NCBI RefSeq assembly: GCF_006016075.1
Contig: NZ_CP040093.1
Coordinates: 2,769,501-2,833,500 of the forward strand
Length of the DNA: 64,000 nucleotides
Direction of reading: 5' to 3'
Origin: Caloramator sp. E03
GTDB taxonomy: Bacteria > Bacillota > Clostridia > Clostridiales > Caloramatoraceae
The position numbers and the translations under genes are program-made. The notes beneath the pieces are model-generated. The model was not told where the DNA came from and made no database searches. It saw only the letters and a program-made list of their open reading frames with translations. Below, piece by piece: positions 55,128 to 63,780 of this stretch. Every line of letters starts with the position of its first letter. The first letter of the stretch is position 1.

Positions 55128-56198
55128 ATGAATAAAATACGATTTGAAAAATTTGAAATGAAATATGGAAATTATTTACCTGATGATTTTAAAAAGTTTA
55201 TACTAAAATTTGGTGGCGATGCACAGTTTGGGAGTTGCAGGTTTGAGTATCCAGAAAATATTATAAATAATTTGATTAGAATACCTGGGGAGATGGATTT
55301 TCATCTAATTCCTTTTGGAGATATTGGAAATGGAGATTATTATTGCTTTTATAAATATGGAGCTTCTGCTAACGATTATTTTATTGGTATTTGGCTTCAT
55401 GAGACAAGAAACTTTGTTATTTTAGCATCCACTTTTAAGAGCTTTATATATAAATGTCTGCTTGATGATTATTTATCCACACTAATACCTAATGATTCTT
55501 TGTCAGAAAGTGAGAATGCTATATCCTGCGAAGAAAGCCTTACAAGATGTAGAATTCTATCTGAAGAGTATAATTTTGATTTTAGTAAGGTTAAGAATAT
55601 GAAGAACGAATTTGATTATCATAAATTTATGGTTGAGTATGACAACAGGGCCATACAAAGTTTATGCTTTGTTGGAAAGTCGCTGATTAAAAAGAGAGAT
55701 TCAAAGGGTTTTAATATACTTGAAAAAGTTATGGAACAATGCTGGTTTTATACAGCTCCATATTACTTGATAGGAAAAATTCATTATAATTCTGGCAAGG
55801 ACTACAATACATATTTTAAAAAAGCTTTAAACACATCCCTTGGAATTACTGGATATAGTTACTGGGAAGAGGATTACCTGGAAATACCTATGGATGTTCA
55901 TAGAGAAATGGCTTTACTTATAGATGATACCCTAAAAAAGTCAGATAACTTTATTGAAAAGAAAATATATGAAGGTGAGGATCCTTATGATTATAATTTA
56001 AGGCTTTCTTGTGCAAGGGAATATATAAAAATCAATGATTATGCTAAAGCTATGGTTGAATATAATAATGCTCTATATTGTTGTGAGGACAAATCTGCAA
56101 TAAAGGAAATTTTAAAGGAGGCTTATAATGCTGCAAAGGATGGAGGTTTTTTGTATCTTATAGGAATCATTGAAAGTGACATAAGGAAAATTAGATAA
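55128..56198 (+). CDS. SMI1/KNR4-like N-terminal domain protein with helical C-terminal region
   Basis: Residues about 1-115 resemble the SMI1/KNR4 fold: YLPDDFKKFILKFGG, HLIPFGDIGNGDYYCFY and IWLHETRNFVILASTFKSF, quoted in parts. The last 200 residues are helical and TPR-like (YYLIGKIHYNSGK, EYIKINDYAKAMVEYNNAL). SMI1 proteins are often immunity proteins against contact toxins, but no toxin gene is near, and position before gltX suggests a housekeeping role or chance. Function unknown. The ribosome-binding site GGAAACG is weak. Confidence 0.72.
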   Translation: MNKIRFEKFEMKYGNYLPDDFKKFILKFGGDAQFGSCRFEYPENIINNLIRIPGEMDFHLIPFGDIGNGDYYCFYKYGASANDYFIGIWLHETRNFVILASTFKSFIYKCLLDDYLSTLIPNDSLSESENAISCEESLTRCRILSEEYNFDFSKVKNMKNEFDYHKFMVEYDNRAIQSLCFVGKSLIKKRDSKGFNILEKVMEQCWFYTAPYYLIGKIHYNSGKDYNTYFKKALNTSLGITGYSYWEEDYLEIPMDVHREMALLIDDTLKKSDNFIEKKIYEGEDPYDYNLRLSCAREYIKINDYAKAMVEYNNALYCCEDKSAIKEILKEAYNAAKDGGFLYLIGIIESDIRKIR

Positions 56199-56214
56199 GT
56201 AAGGAGAGATACAA

Positions 56215-57687
56215 ATGAAAGAAATTAGAGTGAGGATAGCACCAAGTCCAACAGGAAACTGCCATGTTGGAACTGCAAGGAATGCTCTTTACAATTATAT
56301 ATTTGCCAAACAACATAATGGTAAAATGATTTTAAGAATTGACGATACAGATATGAAAAGAAATACAGAGGAATCGGAAAGAGGGATATTTGAAGGTTTG
56401 AAATGGGTTGGAATAAATTGGGATGAAGGCCCTGATGTTGGAGGACCTTATGGACCTTATAGACAATCTGAAAGAATAGATATATATAATAGATATATTG
56501 ACAAGCTAATTGAAGAAGGAAAGGCTTACTATTGTTTTTGCACAGAAGAAGAAATAGAAGCTGAAAGAAAGGAACAGATTCAAAATAAGGAAACTGTTAA
56601 ATATTCGGGAAAATGCAGAAATTTAACAACAGAAGAAATTAATAAGAAGCTTAAAGAAGGTTGCAAACATGTGGTTAGATTTAAAGTACCTAATAAAATT
56701 ATCAAGTTTCATGATATTGTAAGAGGAGAGCTTACATGGGATGGAAATATAATGGGGGATTTTGTTATAAGAAAATCTGATGGGATACCAACATATAATT
56801 TTGCAACTGCAATAGATGATTTAACAATGAAAATAAGCCACGTTATGAGAAGTCAGGAGCATATTCCAAATACTTTTAATCAGGTTTTAATATTTGAAGC
56901 TCTTGGAGCAGAAATACCAGAGTATGTGCATTTTCCACTTCTTTTAAATGAAGATAAAACAAAGATATCTAAAAGAGATGGAGCTTTATATATTGGTGAA
57001 TATAAAGAAATGGGTTATCTAAAGGAAGCTGTTGCTAATTTCATAGTGCTTCTTGGATGGCATCCTGCTGATGATGAGGAAATCCTGATGATTGAAGATA
57101 TGATTTCTAAATTTTCTTTAGATAGAATAAACAATTCTAATGTTGTTTTTGATTTTAAAAAGTTAGATTGGTTTAATGGCATTCATATTAGAAAAAAATC
57201 AGTTGAAGAGCTTACAGAGCTTGTATTACCATATCTTGAAAAAGCGGAATATTACAATGATGTGGTATGTGAACCTTTAAAATTAAAAAAGATAGTTGAA
57301 GTAGAAAGGGAAAGAATTAAAAGGCTTGATGAGGTATGTGAGGTTTTTAAAATGTTCTATATAGAACCTAAATACTATGATTTTGAACTTGTTAAGGAGT
57401 ATGTAAAAAAAGTTGAAGTTGCAGAAATGGTAGATATGTTAAATAAAGCAATTTCAGAATTAAAAATCATTCAGGAATGGGAAAAGACATTTCTTGAGGA
57501 TATGATGAGAAGCTTATGTAATAGAATAGGTGTAAAACCTAAAATACTTTTTATGCTTTTAAGAATTGGAGAAACAGGATCCCAAATATCACCACCTCTT
57601 TTTGATACTTTTGAAATAATAGGAAAAGATTCAACCTTAAGAAGGCTTGAAGGATTTAAATCTTTTCTTGAAAAACAAATTAATTAA
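56215..57687 (+). CDS. gltX: Glutamyl-tRNA synthetase
   Basis: This class I synthetase attaches glutamate to tRNA-Glu, and in many clostridia also to tRNA-Gln. The 490-residue protein has the HIGH-type motif in APSPTGNCHVGTARNAL and the KMSKS-type motif as KISKRDGAL near residues 252-260. The catalytic core ends near 320 and the anticodon-binding helical domain follows. Clostridia often have two copies, so specificity is open. AGGAGAG precedes the ATG, 16 bases after the SMI1-like gene. Confidence 0.95.
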   Translation: MKEIRVRIAPSPTGNCHVGTARNALYNYIFAKQHNGKMILRIDDTDMKRNTEESERGIFEGLKWVGINWDEGPDVGGPYGPYRQSERIDIYNRYIDKLIEEGKAYYCFCTEEEIEAERKEQIQNKETVKYSGKCRNLTTEEINKKLKEGCKHVVRFKVPNKIIKFHDIVRGELTWDGNIMGDFVIRKSDGIPTYNFATAIDDLTMKISHVMRSQEHIPNTFNQVLIFEALGAEIPEYVHFPLLLNEDKTKISKRDGALYIGEYKEMGYLKEAVANFIVLLGWHPADDEEILMIEDMISKFSLDRINNSNVVFDFKKLDWFNGIHIRKKSVEELTELVLPYLEKAEYYNDVVCEPLKLKKIVEVERERIKRLDEVCEVFKMFYIEPKYYDFELVKEYVKKVEVAEMVDMLNKAISELKIIQEWEKTFLEDMMRSLCNRIGVKPKILFMLLRIGETGSQISPPLFDTFEIIGKDSTLRRLEGFKSFLEKQIN

Positions 57688-57773
57688 TTTTTAGAAACTT
57701 TTAATGCGTTTTTACATATAATAAGATACACAATGTAAACTATTAACTTTAAGATTAAGTAAGGGGGGAGAAA

Positions 57774-59432
57774 ATGGACGGAAAAATTAGAGTTACAATG
57801 CCTGGTGGAATTGTAAAAGAATGTACTATTGGCAGTACTATCCTTGAAGCTTTAGGTTCAAGTAAGGAGATAGGAGAACCTTTAGTTGCATTAGTTGATG
57901 GTGAAGTAGCAGAGCTTTCAAAGAGGTTGCACTATGATGTTACTCTAACCCCGATAGATATTACCAATCCACTTGGACATAGAACTTATATTAGAAGTTT
58001 AACATTTCTTTTAATAAGAGCAGTTGAGGATGTATTTAAAGGAGCAAGAGTTACTATTGAACATTCACTAAGTAAAGGATTATATGGGGAAATACATTAT
58101 ACAAGAAAGATAAATGAAAAGGATATTGAGATTATTAAAGAAAAGATGCATGAAATAGTTGAAAAGGATGAGCCGATTGAAAAAATTAAGGTCAAAAAAG
58201 AAGAAGCAATTAGGATATTTAAGGATTATGGAATGGATGATAAGTTAAGACTTTTAAAATATATAAATCTTCCTTATATAAATTTGTATAAATGTGGGTA
58301 TCTCTATGACTATTTTTATGGAACAATGGTCCCATCTACTGGCTATCTTAAGGTATTTGACCTAATATACTATAGTTCAGGTTTTATATTACTTTATCCT
58401 TCACAAAAAAACCCTAAAATTGTTTCTGAGTTTAAAGATCTTCCAAAGCTTGCAAAAATATTCAAAGAAACTGAAGATTGGGCAAGAATACATGGGGTTT
58501 ATGATGTAGGTCTTTTAAATGAAAAAGTTGAGAGCGATGAATTTAAAGATATAGTTCTTGTTGCTGAAGCACTTCATGAAAAGAAAATTGCAAATATTGC
58601 AGATAAAATTTATGAAAATAGAGATAGAATAAAGATAGTTTTAATTGCAGGGCCTTCATCCTCAGGTAAAACAACCTTTGCAAAGAGATTGGCTATACAG
58701 CTTAAAGTACTTGGAATGAAACCATATCCAATTTCTTTAGATGATTATTTTGTAAACAGGGGTTTAACTCCCAAGGATGAATATGGAAATTACGATTTTG
58801 AGTCCATAAATGCTCTCGATCTTGAACTGATTAATAGCCAGTTAACTGATCTATTAAATTATAAAGAGGTTGAACTTCCGACTTTTAATTTCATAAAAGG
58901 TGAAAGGGAATGGCTCGGACATAAATACAAGATGGATAAAGATTCAATATTAATAATTGAAGGTATACATGGGCTTAATGAAACTTTAACAAGTACAATT
59001 CCTAAAGAAAATAAATATAAAATATATATTAGTGCACTTACTCAGCTTAATATTGATGATCATAACAGGATACCAACTACAGATGTTAGACTTTTAAGAA
59101 GAATTGTAAGAGATAATACAAGCAGAGGGAGAAATGCAGAGGCTACCATTTTATCTTGGCCACAGGTGAGGGAAGGAGAGGAGAAAAATATATTCCCTTA
59201 TCAGGAAGAAGCAGACATAATGTTTAATTCAACTCTTGTATATGAAATGAGCATATTAAAAAAGTATGCTGAGCCCTTACTTAAAATAATAGATGTGAAA
59301 AGTCCAGTGTATATTGAAGCATCGAGGCTTTTAACCTTCCTTGGATACTTTAAAGAATCATCGAATGACGAAATAGTACCTTTAAATTCTATATTAAGGG
59401 AATTTATTGGTGGTAGCTGTTTTTATAAATAA
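57774..59432 (+). CDS. Nucleoside kinase: TGS and ThrRS-like second domain fused to uridine kinase
   Basis: Residues 1-60 are a TGS domain (VTMPGGIVKECTIGSTILEAL, seen as MPGGIVKE). Residues about 65-230 resemble the ThrRS second additional domain, with HSLSKGLYGEIHY and a partly degenerate metal site. From about 285 it is a P-loop uridine kinase-like domain (VLIAGPSSSGKTTFAKRL, LDDYFVNR, IIEGIHGLN). The 552-residue fusion recurs in Firmicutes; uridine kinase activity is likely but the role of the first part is unknown. AGGGGGGAG precedes the ATG. Confidence 0.87.
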   Translation: MDGKIRVTMPGGIVKECTIGSTILEALGSSKEIGEPLVALVDGEVAELSKRLHYDVTLTPIDITNPLGHRTYIRSLTFLLIRAVEDVFKGARVTIEHSLSKGLYGEIHYTRKINEKDIEIIKEKMHEIVEKDEPIEKIKVKKEEAIRIFKDYGMDDKLRLLKYINLPYINLYKCGYLYDYFYGTMVPSTGYLKVFDLIYYSSGFILLYPSQKNPKIVSEFKDLPKLAKIFKETEDWARIHGVYDVGLLNEKVESDEFKDIVLVAEALHEKKIANIADKIYENRDRIKIVLIAGPSSSGKTTFAKRLAIQLKVLGMKPYPISLDDYFVNRGLTPKDEYGNYDFESINALDLELINSQLTDLLNYKEVELPTFNFIKGEREWLGHKYKMDKDSILIIEGIHGLNETLTSTIPKENKYKIYISALTQLNIDDHNRIPTTDVRLLRRIVRDNTSRGRNAEATILSWPQVREGEEKNIFPYQEEADIMFNSTLVYEMSILKKYAEPLLKIIDVKSPVYIEASRLLTFLGYFKESSNDEIVPLNSILREFIGGSCFYK

Positions 59433-59440
59433 AGAAATTG

Positions 59441-59506
59441 AGCCTGTATAATGCTTATTTGATTAAGCACAATTAGCATAACTTTAGCATTATATAGGCT
59501 TTAATA
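59441..59506 (+). terminator. Probable terminator after the nucleoside kinase gene
   Basis: Arms 59441-59455 and 59486-59500 form 15 pairs with one G-U and a 30-base loop that contains a smaller hairpin (GCTTA/TAAGC). The T-tail is short. Confidence 0.6.
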
Positions 59507-59555
59507 TTTGTAAAAGTCATGTAATTTTTTAAAAGGGAAGTATTTGACTTGTGAT

Positions 59556-59583
59556 TTTACAATTATATTTAAAACTGTATAAT
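59556..59583 (+). promoter_or_regulatory. Promoter of the amidohydrolase gene
   Basis: TTTACA (59556-59561) and TATAAT (59578-59583) are 16 bases apart, 35 bases before the ATG. Confidence 0.65.
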
Positions 59584-59617
59584 ATAAATATATAACAATT
59601 CCAAAGGTGGGATTTTA

Positions 59618-60427
59618 ATGGTAAAAATTGCTCTATGTCAAACTAAAGTTAAAGAAAATCTTCAGGCAAATATTGATAATGCTTATAAAATGATAAGTGA
59701 GGCCTGTAAGAATGGGGCTAATATTGTTGCACTTGGAGAAATGTTTAATTGTCCTTATGCCGGTAAATATTTTTCTGTTTATGCAGAAGAAGAAAAAAAC
59801 AGCAAAACTATAGATATGCTAAGGAATTTAAGTAAAGAAAAAGGAATATATATTATTGGAGGATCTGTACCTGAAAAAGAGGATAATAATATATATAATA
59901 CTGCTTATGTTTTTAATCCAAAAGGAGAGATAATTGCAAAGCATAGAAAGATACATTTATTTGATGTTGATATTGAAAATGGGATAAGATTTTTTGAGTC
60001 TGACTACCTTACTGCTGGGAACAGTGTAACAGTATTTGATACAGAATATTTAAAAATAGGACTTTGTATATGTTACGATATAAGGTTTCCAGAACTTATA
60101 AGAAAAATGGCTCTTATGGGAGCTAAAATTGTATTTGTACCTGCTGCTTTTAATATGACAACAGGACCAGCCCATTGGGAAATATTATTTAGAACCCGTG
60201 CACTTGATAATCAAATTTATATGGCTGGTATATCTCCTGCAAGGGATTATGAAGGTCTTTATACAGCTTATGGACATTCATTAATCGTTAATCCTTGGGG
60301 TAAAATTATATCCCAGGCAGGCGAAGGAGAGGAGATAGTTTATTCTGATATAGATGTTAATATAATAAATAAGATAAGAAATGAGCTCCCTCTATTAAAA
60401 CATAGAAGACCAGAAATTTATGTATAA
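59618..60427 (+). CDS. Carbon-nitrogen hydrolase (omega-amidase/Nit2-like)
   Basis: The 269-residue nitrilase-superfamily protein has the Glu-Lys-Cys triad: Glu in LGEMFNCPY (about 41), Lys in RKIHLFDVD (about 110) and Cys in GLCICYDIRFPE (about 152). The LFDVD and RFPE context fits omega-amidase, which removes alpha-ketoglutaramate and alpha-ketosuccinamate. Deaminated-glutathione amidase is an alternative. The product would suit nitrogen salvage. AAAGGTGG precedes the ATG. Confidence 0.88.
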   Translation: MVKIALCQTKVKENLQANIDNAYKMISEACKNGANIVALGEMFNCPYAGKYFSVYAEEEKNSKTIDMLRNLSKEKGIYIIGGSVPEKEDNNIYNTAYVFNPKGEIIAKHRKIHLFDVDIENGIRFFESDYLTAGNSVTVFDTEYLKIGLCICYDIRFPELIRKMALMGAKIVFVPAAFNMTTGPAHWEILFRTRALDNQIYMAGISPARDYEGLYTAYGHSLIVNPWGKIISQAGEGEEIVYSDIDVNIINKIRNELPLLKHRRPEIYV

Positions 60428-60445
60428 AAGTTCGGGGGGATGGAA

Positions 60446-61297
60446 TTGAATATTCGAAAGGATATTTTGAAAAGAGTTATAATGGTATTTATAGGTGGGC
60501 TTATTACTTCAATAGGTTTAAATGCATTTATAATTCCTCATAAACTTTTAAGTGGAGGAGTTTCTGGTATATCTATAATAATACAATATATAACGGGGAT
60601 TCCTGCAGGGTACTTAATATTTATTTTTAATATACCTATATTTTTATTTGGAATGAAAGAAGTTGATAGAGATTTTATAATTTTTAGCCTTATTGGCATG
60701 CTGTCTTTTTCTATTTTTTTAGTATTAACTGGAAATATAGATGTTTATTTTAGAATTAATGACATACTTTTATCTGCAATATATGGAGGAGTTATTAATG
60801 GTATTGGAATGGGGTTAACATTTAGGAATAGAGCATCACAAGGTGGAACTGATATAATAGCTGTTGCTGCCAAGAAAAAATTTGGAATTAATATATCTAC
60901 AGTATCTTTTTTAATAAATGGGTTAATAGTATTAGCAGGAGCAGCTTTAAATAACATTGAGGCAGCTTTATATACACTTATATCAATGTATATCGGATAC
61001 TTTATAATGGATAAAGTGATAGAAGGATTTGATAGAAAAAAGATGATATTTATTGTCACTGAAAAGGAAAAAGAAGTATCAGAGGCTATAATGAAAGAAA
61101 TAGGAAGAGGGATTACTCTTATATATGGTGAAGGTGCTTATACAGGACATTCTAAGAAAATAATATACTGTATAGTAACTGCCACTCAGCTTGCAAAAAC
61201 TAAAAAGATGATTGAAGATATAGATGAAAAATGTTTTATGTCAATTATAGATGCTTCAGAAGTTCACGGAAAAGGATTTAAAAGACCAGCAATATAA
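60446..61297 (+). CDS. YitT/DUF2179 family membrane protein
   Basis: The 283-residue protein has five hydrophobic segments in residues 1-180, with LLSGGVSGISIII near 32 and RNRASQGGTDIIA near 130, typical of YitT, followed by a C-terminal DUF2179 domain (MIFIVTEKEKEVSEAIM, RGITLIYGEGAYTG). The role is unknown. I prefer TTG 60446: the purine run GGGGGG at 60434-60439 is then 6 bases away, whereas ATG 60440 has no spacer. It follows the amidase by 12-18 bases. Confidence 0.87.
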   Translation: MNIRKDILKRVIMVFIGGLITSIGLNAFIIPHKLLSGGVSGISIIIQYITGIPAGYLIFIFNIPIFLFGMKEVDRDFIIFSLIGMLSFSIFLVLTGNIDVYFRINDILLSAIYGGVINGIGMGLTFRNRASQGGTDIIAVAAKKKFGINISTVSFLINGLIVLAGAALNNIEAALYTLISMYIGYFIMDKVIEGFDRKKMIFIVTEKEKEVSEAIMKEIGRGITLIYGEGAYTGHSKKIIYCIVTATQLAKTKKMIEDIDEKCFMSIIDASEVHGKGFKRPAI

Positions 61298-61298
61298 A

Positions 61299-61325
61299 AA
61301 GCCCTTTCAAGGGCTTATCTTTTTT
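61299..61325. terminator. Terminator between YitT and the convergent pssA
   Basis: AAGCCCTT (61299-61306) and AAGGGCTT (61309-61316) form a stem, followed by ATCTTTTTT; A-rich flank gives minus-strand activity too. Confidence 0.8.
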
Positions 61326-61824
61326 GAATTTTAACTTTACTTACCATTAAAAAAGATAATATTAACATTAATATAGTAGAAATTAGATTATGTTCTAATA
61401 TAAATATATTCAATAAGCAGTCGAGTGCAATTATCCCACCAGCTACAGTTATTGGAACTCCCATATATACGTTATTAAACTGAGTAACGTTAAACCTTGC
61501 AAGTCTATAAGCTCCTGCGATAGGGAAAAGAATTGTAATAATATATCCTATGATACCAAAGTTACTTAAAAATAAGCTCCAACATAGAATTGCAGGTGCA
61601 GCTCCAAAGGAAATAAGATCCGATAGAGAATCAAGTTCTTTTCCAAACAGGGTAACAGCATCAAATTTTCTTGCAATCTTACCATCATATCTATCAACAA
61701 AAGCAGATATTATAATCATAAGTGCAGCAAGTTTTGTATTATTTGTAAGTGTAAAAAGTATTGAAAGCATACCAAAGGACAAATTTAAAAAAGTAAATAT
61801 ACTTGGTAATAGTTTATAATTCAT
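61315..61824 (-). CDS. pssA: CDP-diacylglycerol--serine O-phosphatidyltransferase
   Basis: PssA makes phosphatidylserine in the membrane. The 169-residue multi-pass protein has the CDP-alcohol phosphatidyltransferase motif, with FVDRYDGKIARK near 42-53 and GKELDSLSDLISFG near 61-74, so the D-x2-D-G-x2-A-R-x8-G-x3-D-x3-D pattern is complete. It is the Bacillus-like short type. Its start codon overlaps the psd stop by one base (TAATG), and the two form a phosphatidylethanolamine operon. Confidence 0.92.
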   Translation of the reverse strand: MNYKLLPSIFTFLNLSFGMLSILFTLTNNTKLAALMIIISAFVDRYDGKIARKFDAVTLFGKELDSLSDLISFGAAPAILCWSLFLSNFGIIGYIITILFPIAGAYRLARFNVTQFNNVYMGVPITVAGGIIALDCLLNIFILEHNLISTILMLILSFLMVSKVKIQKR

Positions 61825-62456
61825 TATTTAGTCACCCCTATAATTGTAATACCACCTCTTACAATATCACCTTTTTTGACTTTAATTTCAACATCATAAG
61901 GTACTATAATTTCAGTACAGGAACCAAATTTAATAAGTCCGAATTTTTCTCCTTGTTTTAGTTCATCGCCTAATTTAGACCAACAAACAATACGTCTTGC
62001 TACAAAACCTGTAATTTGATGAACTAATACTCTAATTTTATCATTTTCTATCCCTATTGTATTTCTTTCATTTATTTCGGAAGCATGACTTTTAAAAGCA
62101 GGAAGATACTTTCCTGGTCTATAGTTTACGTATGTTACCTTCCCACATATAGGGCTTCTATTTATGTGAACATTGAAAATAGAAAGAAAGATTGTTACTT
62201 TTTTAGCTTTTCCCTTTATAAAAGTATCTTCATAGAATTCTGTTATAGCCATTACTTTGCCATCTGCTGGTGATAAAATATTTTTTTCGCAGTACTCAAT
62301 ATTCCTAAAAGGATCTCTAAAAAAGAATAAAACAAATAATGCCAATATCAATGGTATTATTGCAAGTAAAGGAAGAAAATAATATGATAGTATTGTAGCA
62401 AGTATTAGAATAATAACATAAGGTATACTTTCTTTTCTGATAGAAATTTTTGTCAT
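61824..62456 (-). CDS. psd: Phosphatidylserine decarboxylase
   Basis: Psd converts phosphatidylserine to phosphatidylethanolamine. The 210-residue protein is of the short type, with two N-terminal membrane segments, ILSPADGKV near 63, FNVHINRSPICG near 95 and a C-terminal FGSCTEI. Self-cleavage between the Gly and Ser of this motif would give the pyruvoyl group. ATG 62456 is preferred to 62462 because AAGGGG is then 8 bases away. Confidence 0.93.
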   Translation of the reverse strand: MTKISIRKESIPYVIILILATILSYYFLPLLAIIPLILALFVLFFFRDPFRNIEYCEKNILSPADGKVMAITEFYEDTFIKGKAKKVTIFLSIFNVHINRSPICGKVTYVNYRPGKYLPAFKSHASEINERNTIGIENDKIRVLVHQITGFVARRIVCWSKLGDELKQGEKFGLIKFGSCTEIIVPYDVEIKVKKGDIVRGGITIIGVTK

Positions 62457-62569
62457 AGACATTACCCCTTTAATATGTTTACATATTAGATATTATAACT
62501 GTAAAAATAGTATTTTACAAGAAACTGAATTAAACAAATTAAAAAATTGTAGAAAATGAGGTATTGCAG

Positions 62570-63241
62570 ATGAGAGGAAATAGCAATAATCTTAAAAAGT
62601 TTTTTGCTATTGTTTTTGTTACAATTATTGTAATTTTTCTAATATATTTAAAAGCTATTATTAAGGTAAACTTTAAATTTTGTAATTATCATATTCTAAA
62701 AAGGTTTATTCTATCTTATGGTAAGCTGTCGGTTTTAATTTATATATTAATATATTCATTAAAGCCTTTGGCATTAGTAATACCGGCTTCATTGCTTTCT
62801 GTTATATCAGGAGCTTTATATGGACCAATATATGGAACAATGTATTCTATGATAGGAGTATTTATTTCTTCAAGTTTGGCATTTTTTGTTGCAAGGATAT
62901 TAGGTAAAGAAGCTGTAGATAAAATAGTAAAAGGCAAGATTGCAAAATTAGATGATGATATAGAAAAAAAAGGCTTAATAGTTATGCTAATATTAAGATT
63001 ATCAGTAGTTTTTCCTTTAGATCCATTAAGTTATGCAGCAGGTTTGACAAAAATAAAATATAGGGATTTTATAATCGGTACAATAGTTGGAACTTTACCA
63101 GAAGTTTTTATATATAATTATTTTGGAACTAATATACAAAAGCCTTTTAACAAGTACAACATTTTTTCTATATTATTTATTGTTATTTTAATATTAATAT
63201 CTTTTATTGTTCAATCAAAAAGAAAGAATAGGATGAATTAA
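62570..63241 (+). CDS. TVP38/TMEM64 family membrane protein
   Basis: The 223-residue protein has five or six hydrophobic segments and the SNARE-associated (VTT) core: VIPASLLSVISGALYGPIYGT, then FFVARILGKEA and RLSVVFPLDPLSYAAGLTKIKYRDF, quoted in parts. VTT proteins are linked to lipid scrambling and membrane homeostasis. Its position opposite the phospholipid genes pssA and psd is suggestive. ATG 62570 is 8 bases after GAGG. Confidence 0.87.
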   Translation: MRGNSNNLKKFFAIVFVTIIVIFLIYLKAIIKVNFKFCNYHILKRFILSYGKLSVLIYILIYSLKPLALVIPASLLSVISGALYGPIYGTMYSMIGVFISSSLAFFVARILGKEAVDKIVKGKIAKLDDDIEKKGLIVMLILRLSVVFPLDPLSYAAGLTKIKYRDFIIGTIVGTLPEVFIYNYFGTNIQKPFNKYNIFSILFIVILILISFIVQSKRKNRMN

Positions 63242-63286
63242 TAATATTATTATTTATGGATAAAATAACATCAGGAGGTTGATTGA

Positions 63287-63712
63287 ATGAAAGTAAACGA
63301 ATTTATGAGCAAAAATATTGTTTCAGCTTCTCCTGATACGCCAATTGTAGAGATTGCAAAGTTGATGAAGGAGCATAATATAGGTTCAGTTCCAGTATTA
63401 AAGGATAATAGGGTTATTGGAATTGTTACTGATAGAGACATAGTTTTAAGAGATGTAGCCAGTGGAAAGGATGTTAATAAAGTTACAGCTAAGGATGTTA
63501 TGACTTCTGGAGTTATAACAGCATCTCCTAATATGGATATACATGATGCCGCCAGAATTATGGCAGAAAAGCAGGTTAGAAGGCTGCCAGTAGTTGAAAA
63601 TGGCAGACTTGTAGGTATGCTATCACTTGGTGATGTAGCAATTGATTCTAAGCTTGAGGATGATGCTGGAGAAGCTTTAAGTGATATATCTAAACCATCC
63701 AATATGATGTAG
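63287..63712 (+). CDS. CBS-domain pair protein
   Basis: The 141-residue protein consists of two CBS repeats (about 1-60 and 68-130), each with the VPVLKDNRVIGIVTDRDI or RLPVVENGRLVGMLSLGDV type of core. Free-standing CBS pairs bind AMP, ATP or related nucleotides and regulate other proteins. The tail is short and acidic. The target is unknown. CAGGAGG precedes the ATG. Confidence 0.92.
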   Translation: MKVNEFMSKNIVSASPDTPIVEIAKLMKEHNIGSVPVLKDNRVIGIVTDRDIVLRDVASGKDVNKVTAKDVMTSGVITASPNMDIHDAARIMAEKQVRRLPVVENGRLVGMLSLGDVAIDSKLEDDAGEALSDISKPSNMM

Positions 63713-63718
63713 TAGTTT

Positions 63719-63746
63719 ATGTTCCTGCTATTGCAGGAACATTTTG
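63719..63746 (+). terminator. Intrinsic terminator after the CBS gene
   Basis: ATGTTCCTGC (63719-63728) and GCAGGAACAT (63733-63742) form a perfect stem with loop TATT and T-tail. Confidence 0.9.
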
Positions 63747-63780
63747 TATATGGTAATATATTACTCTATGGGGGGATATT

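Noticed and set aside
63271-63702. A 143-residue reading frame opposite the CBS-domain gene
   Set aside because: Serine/threonine-rich shadow of the CBS repeats, without a ribosome-binding site.
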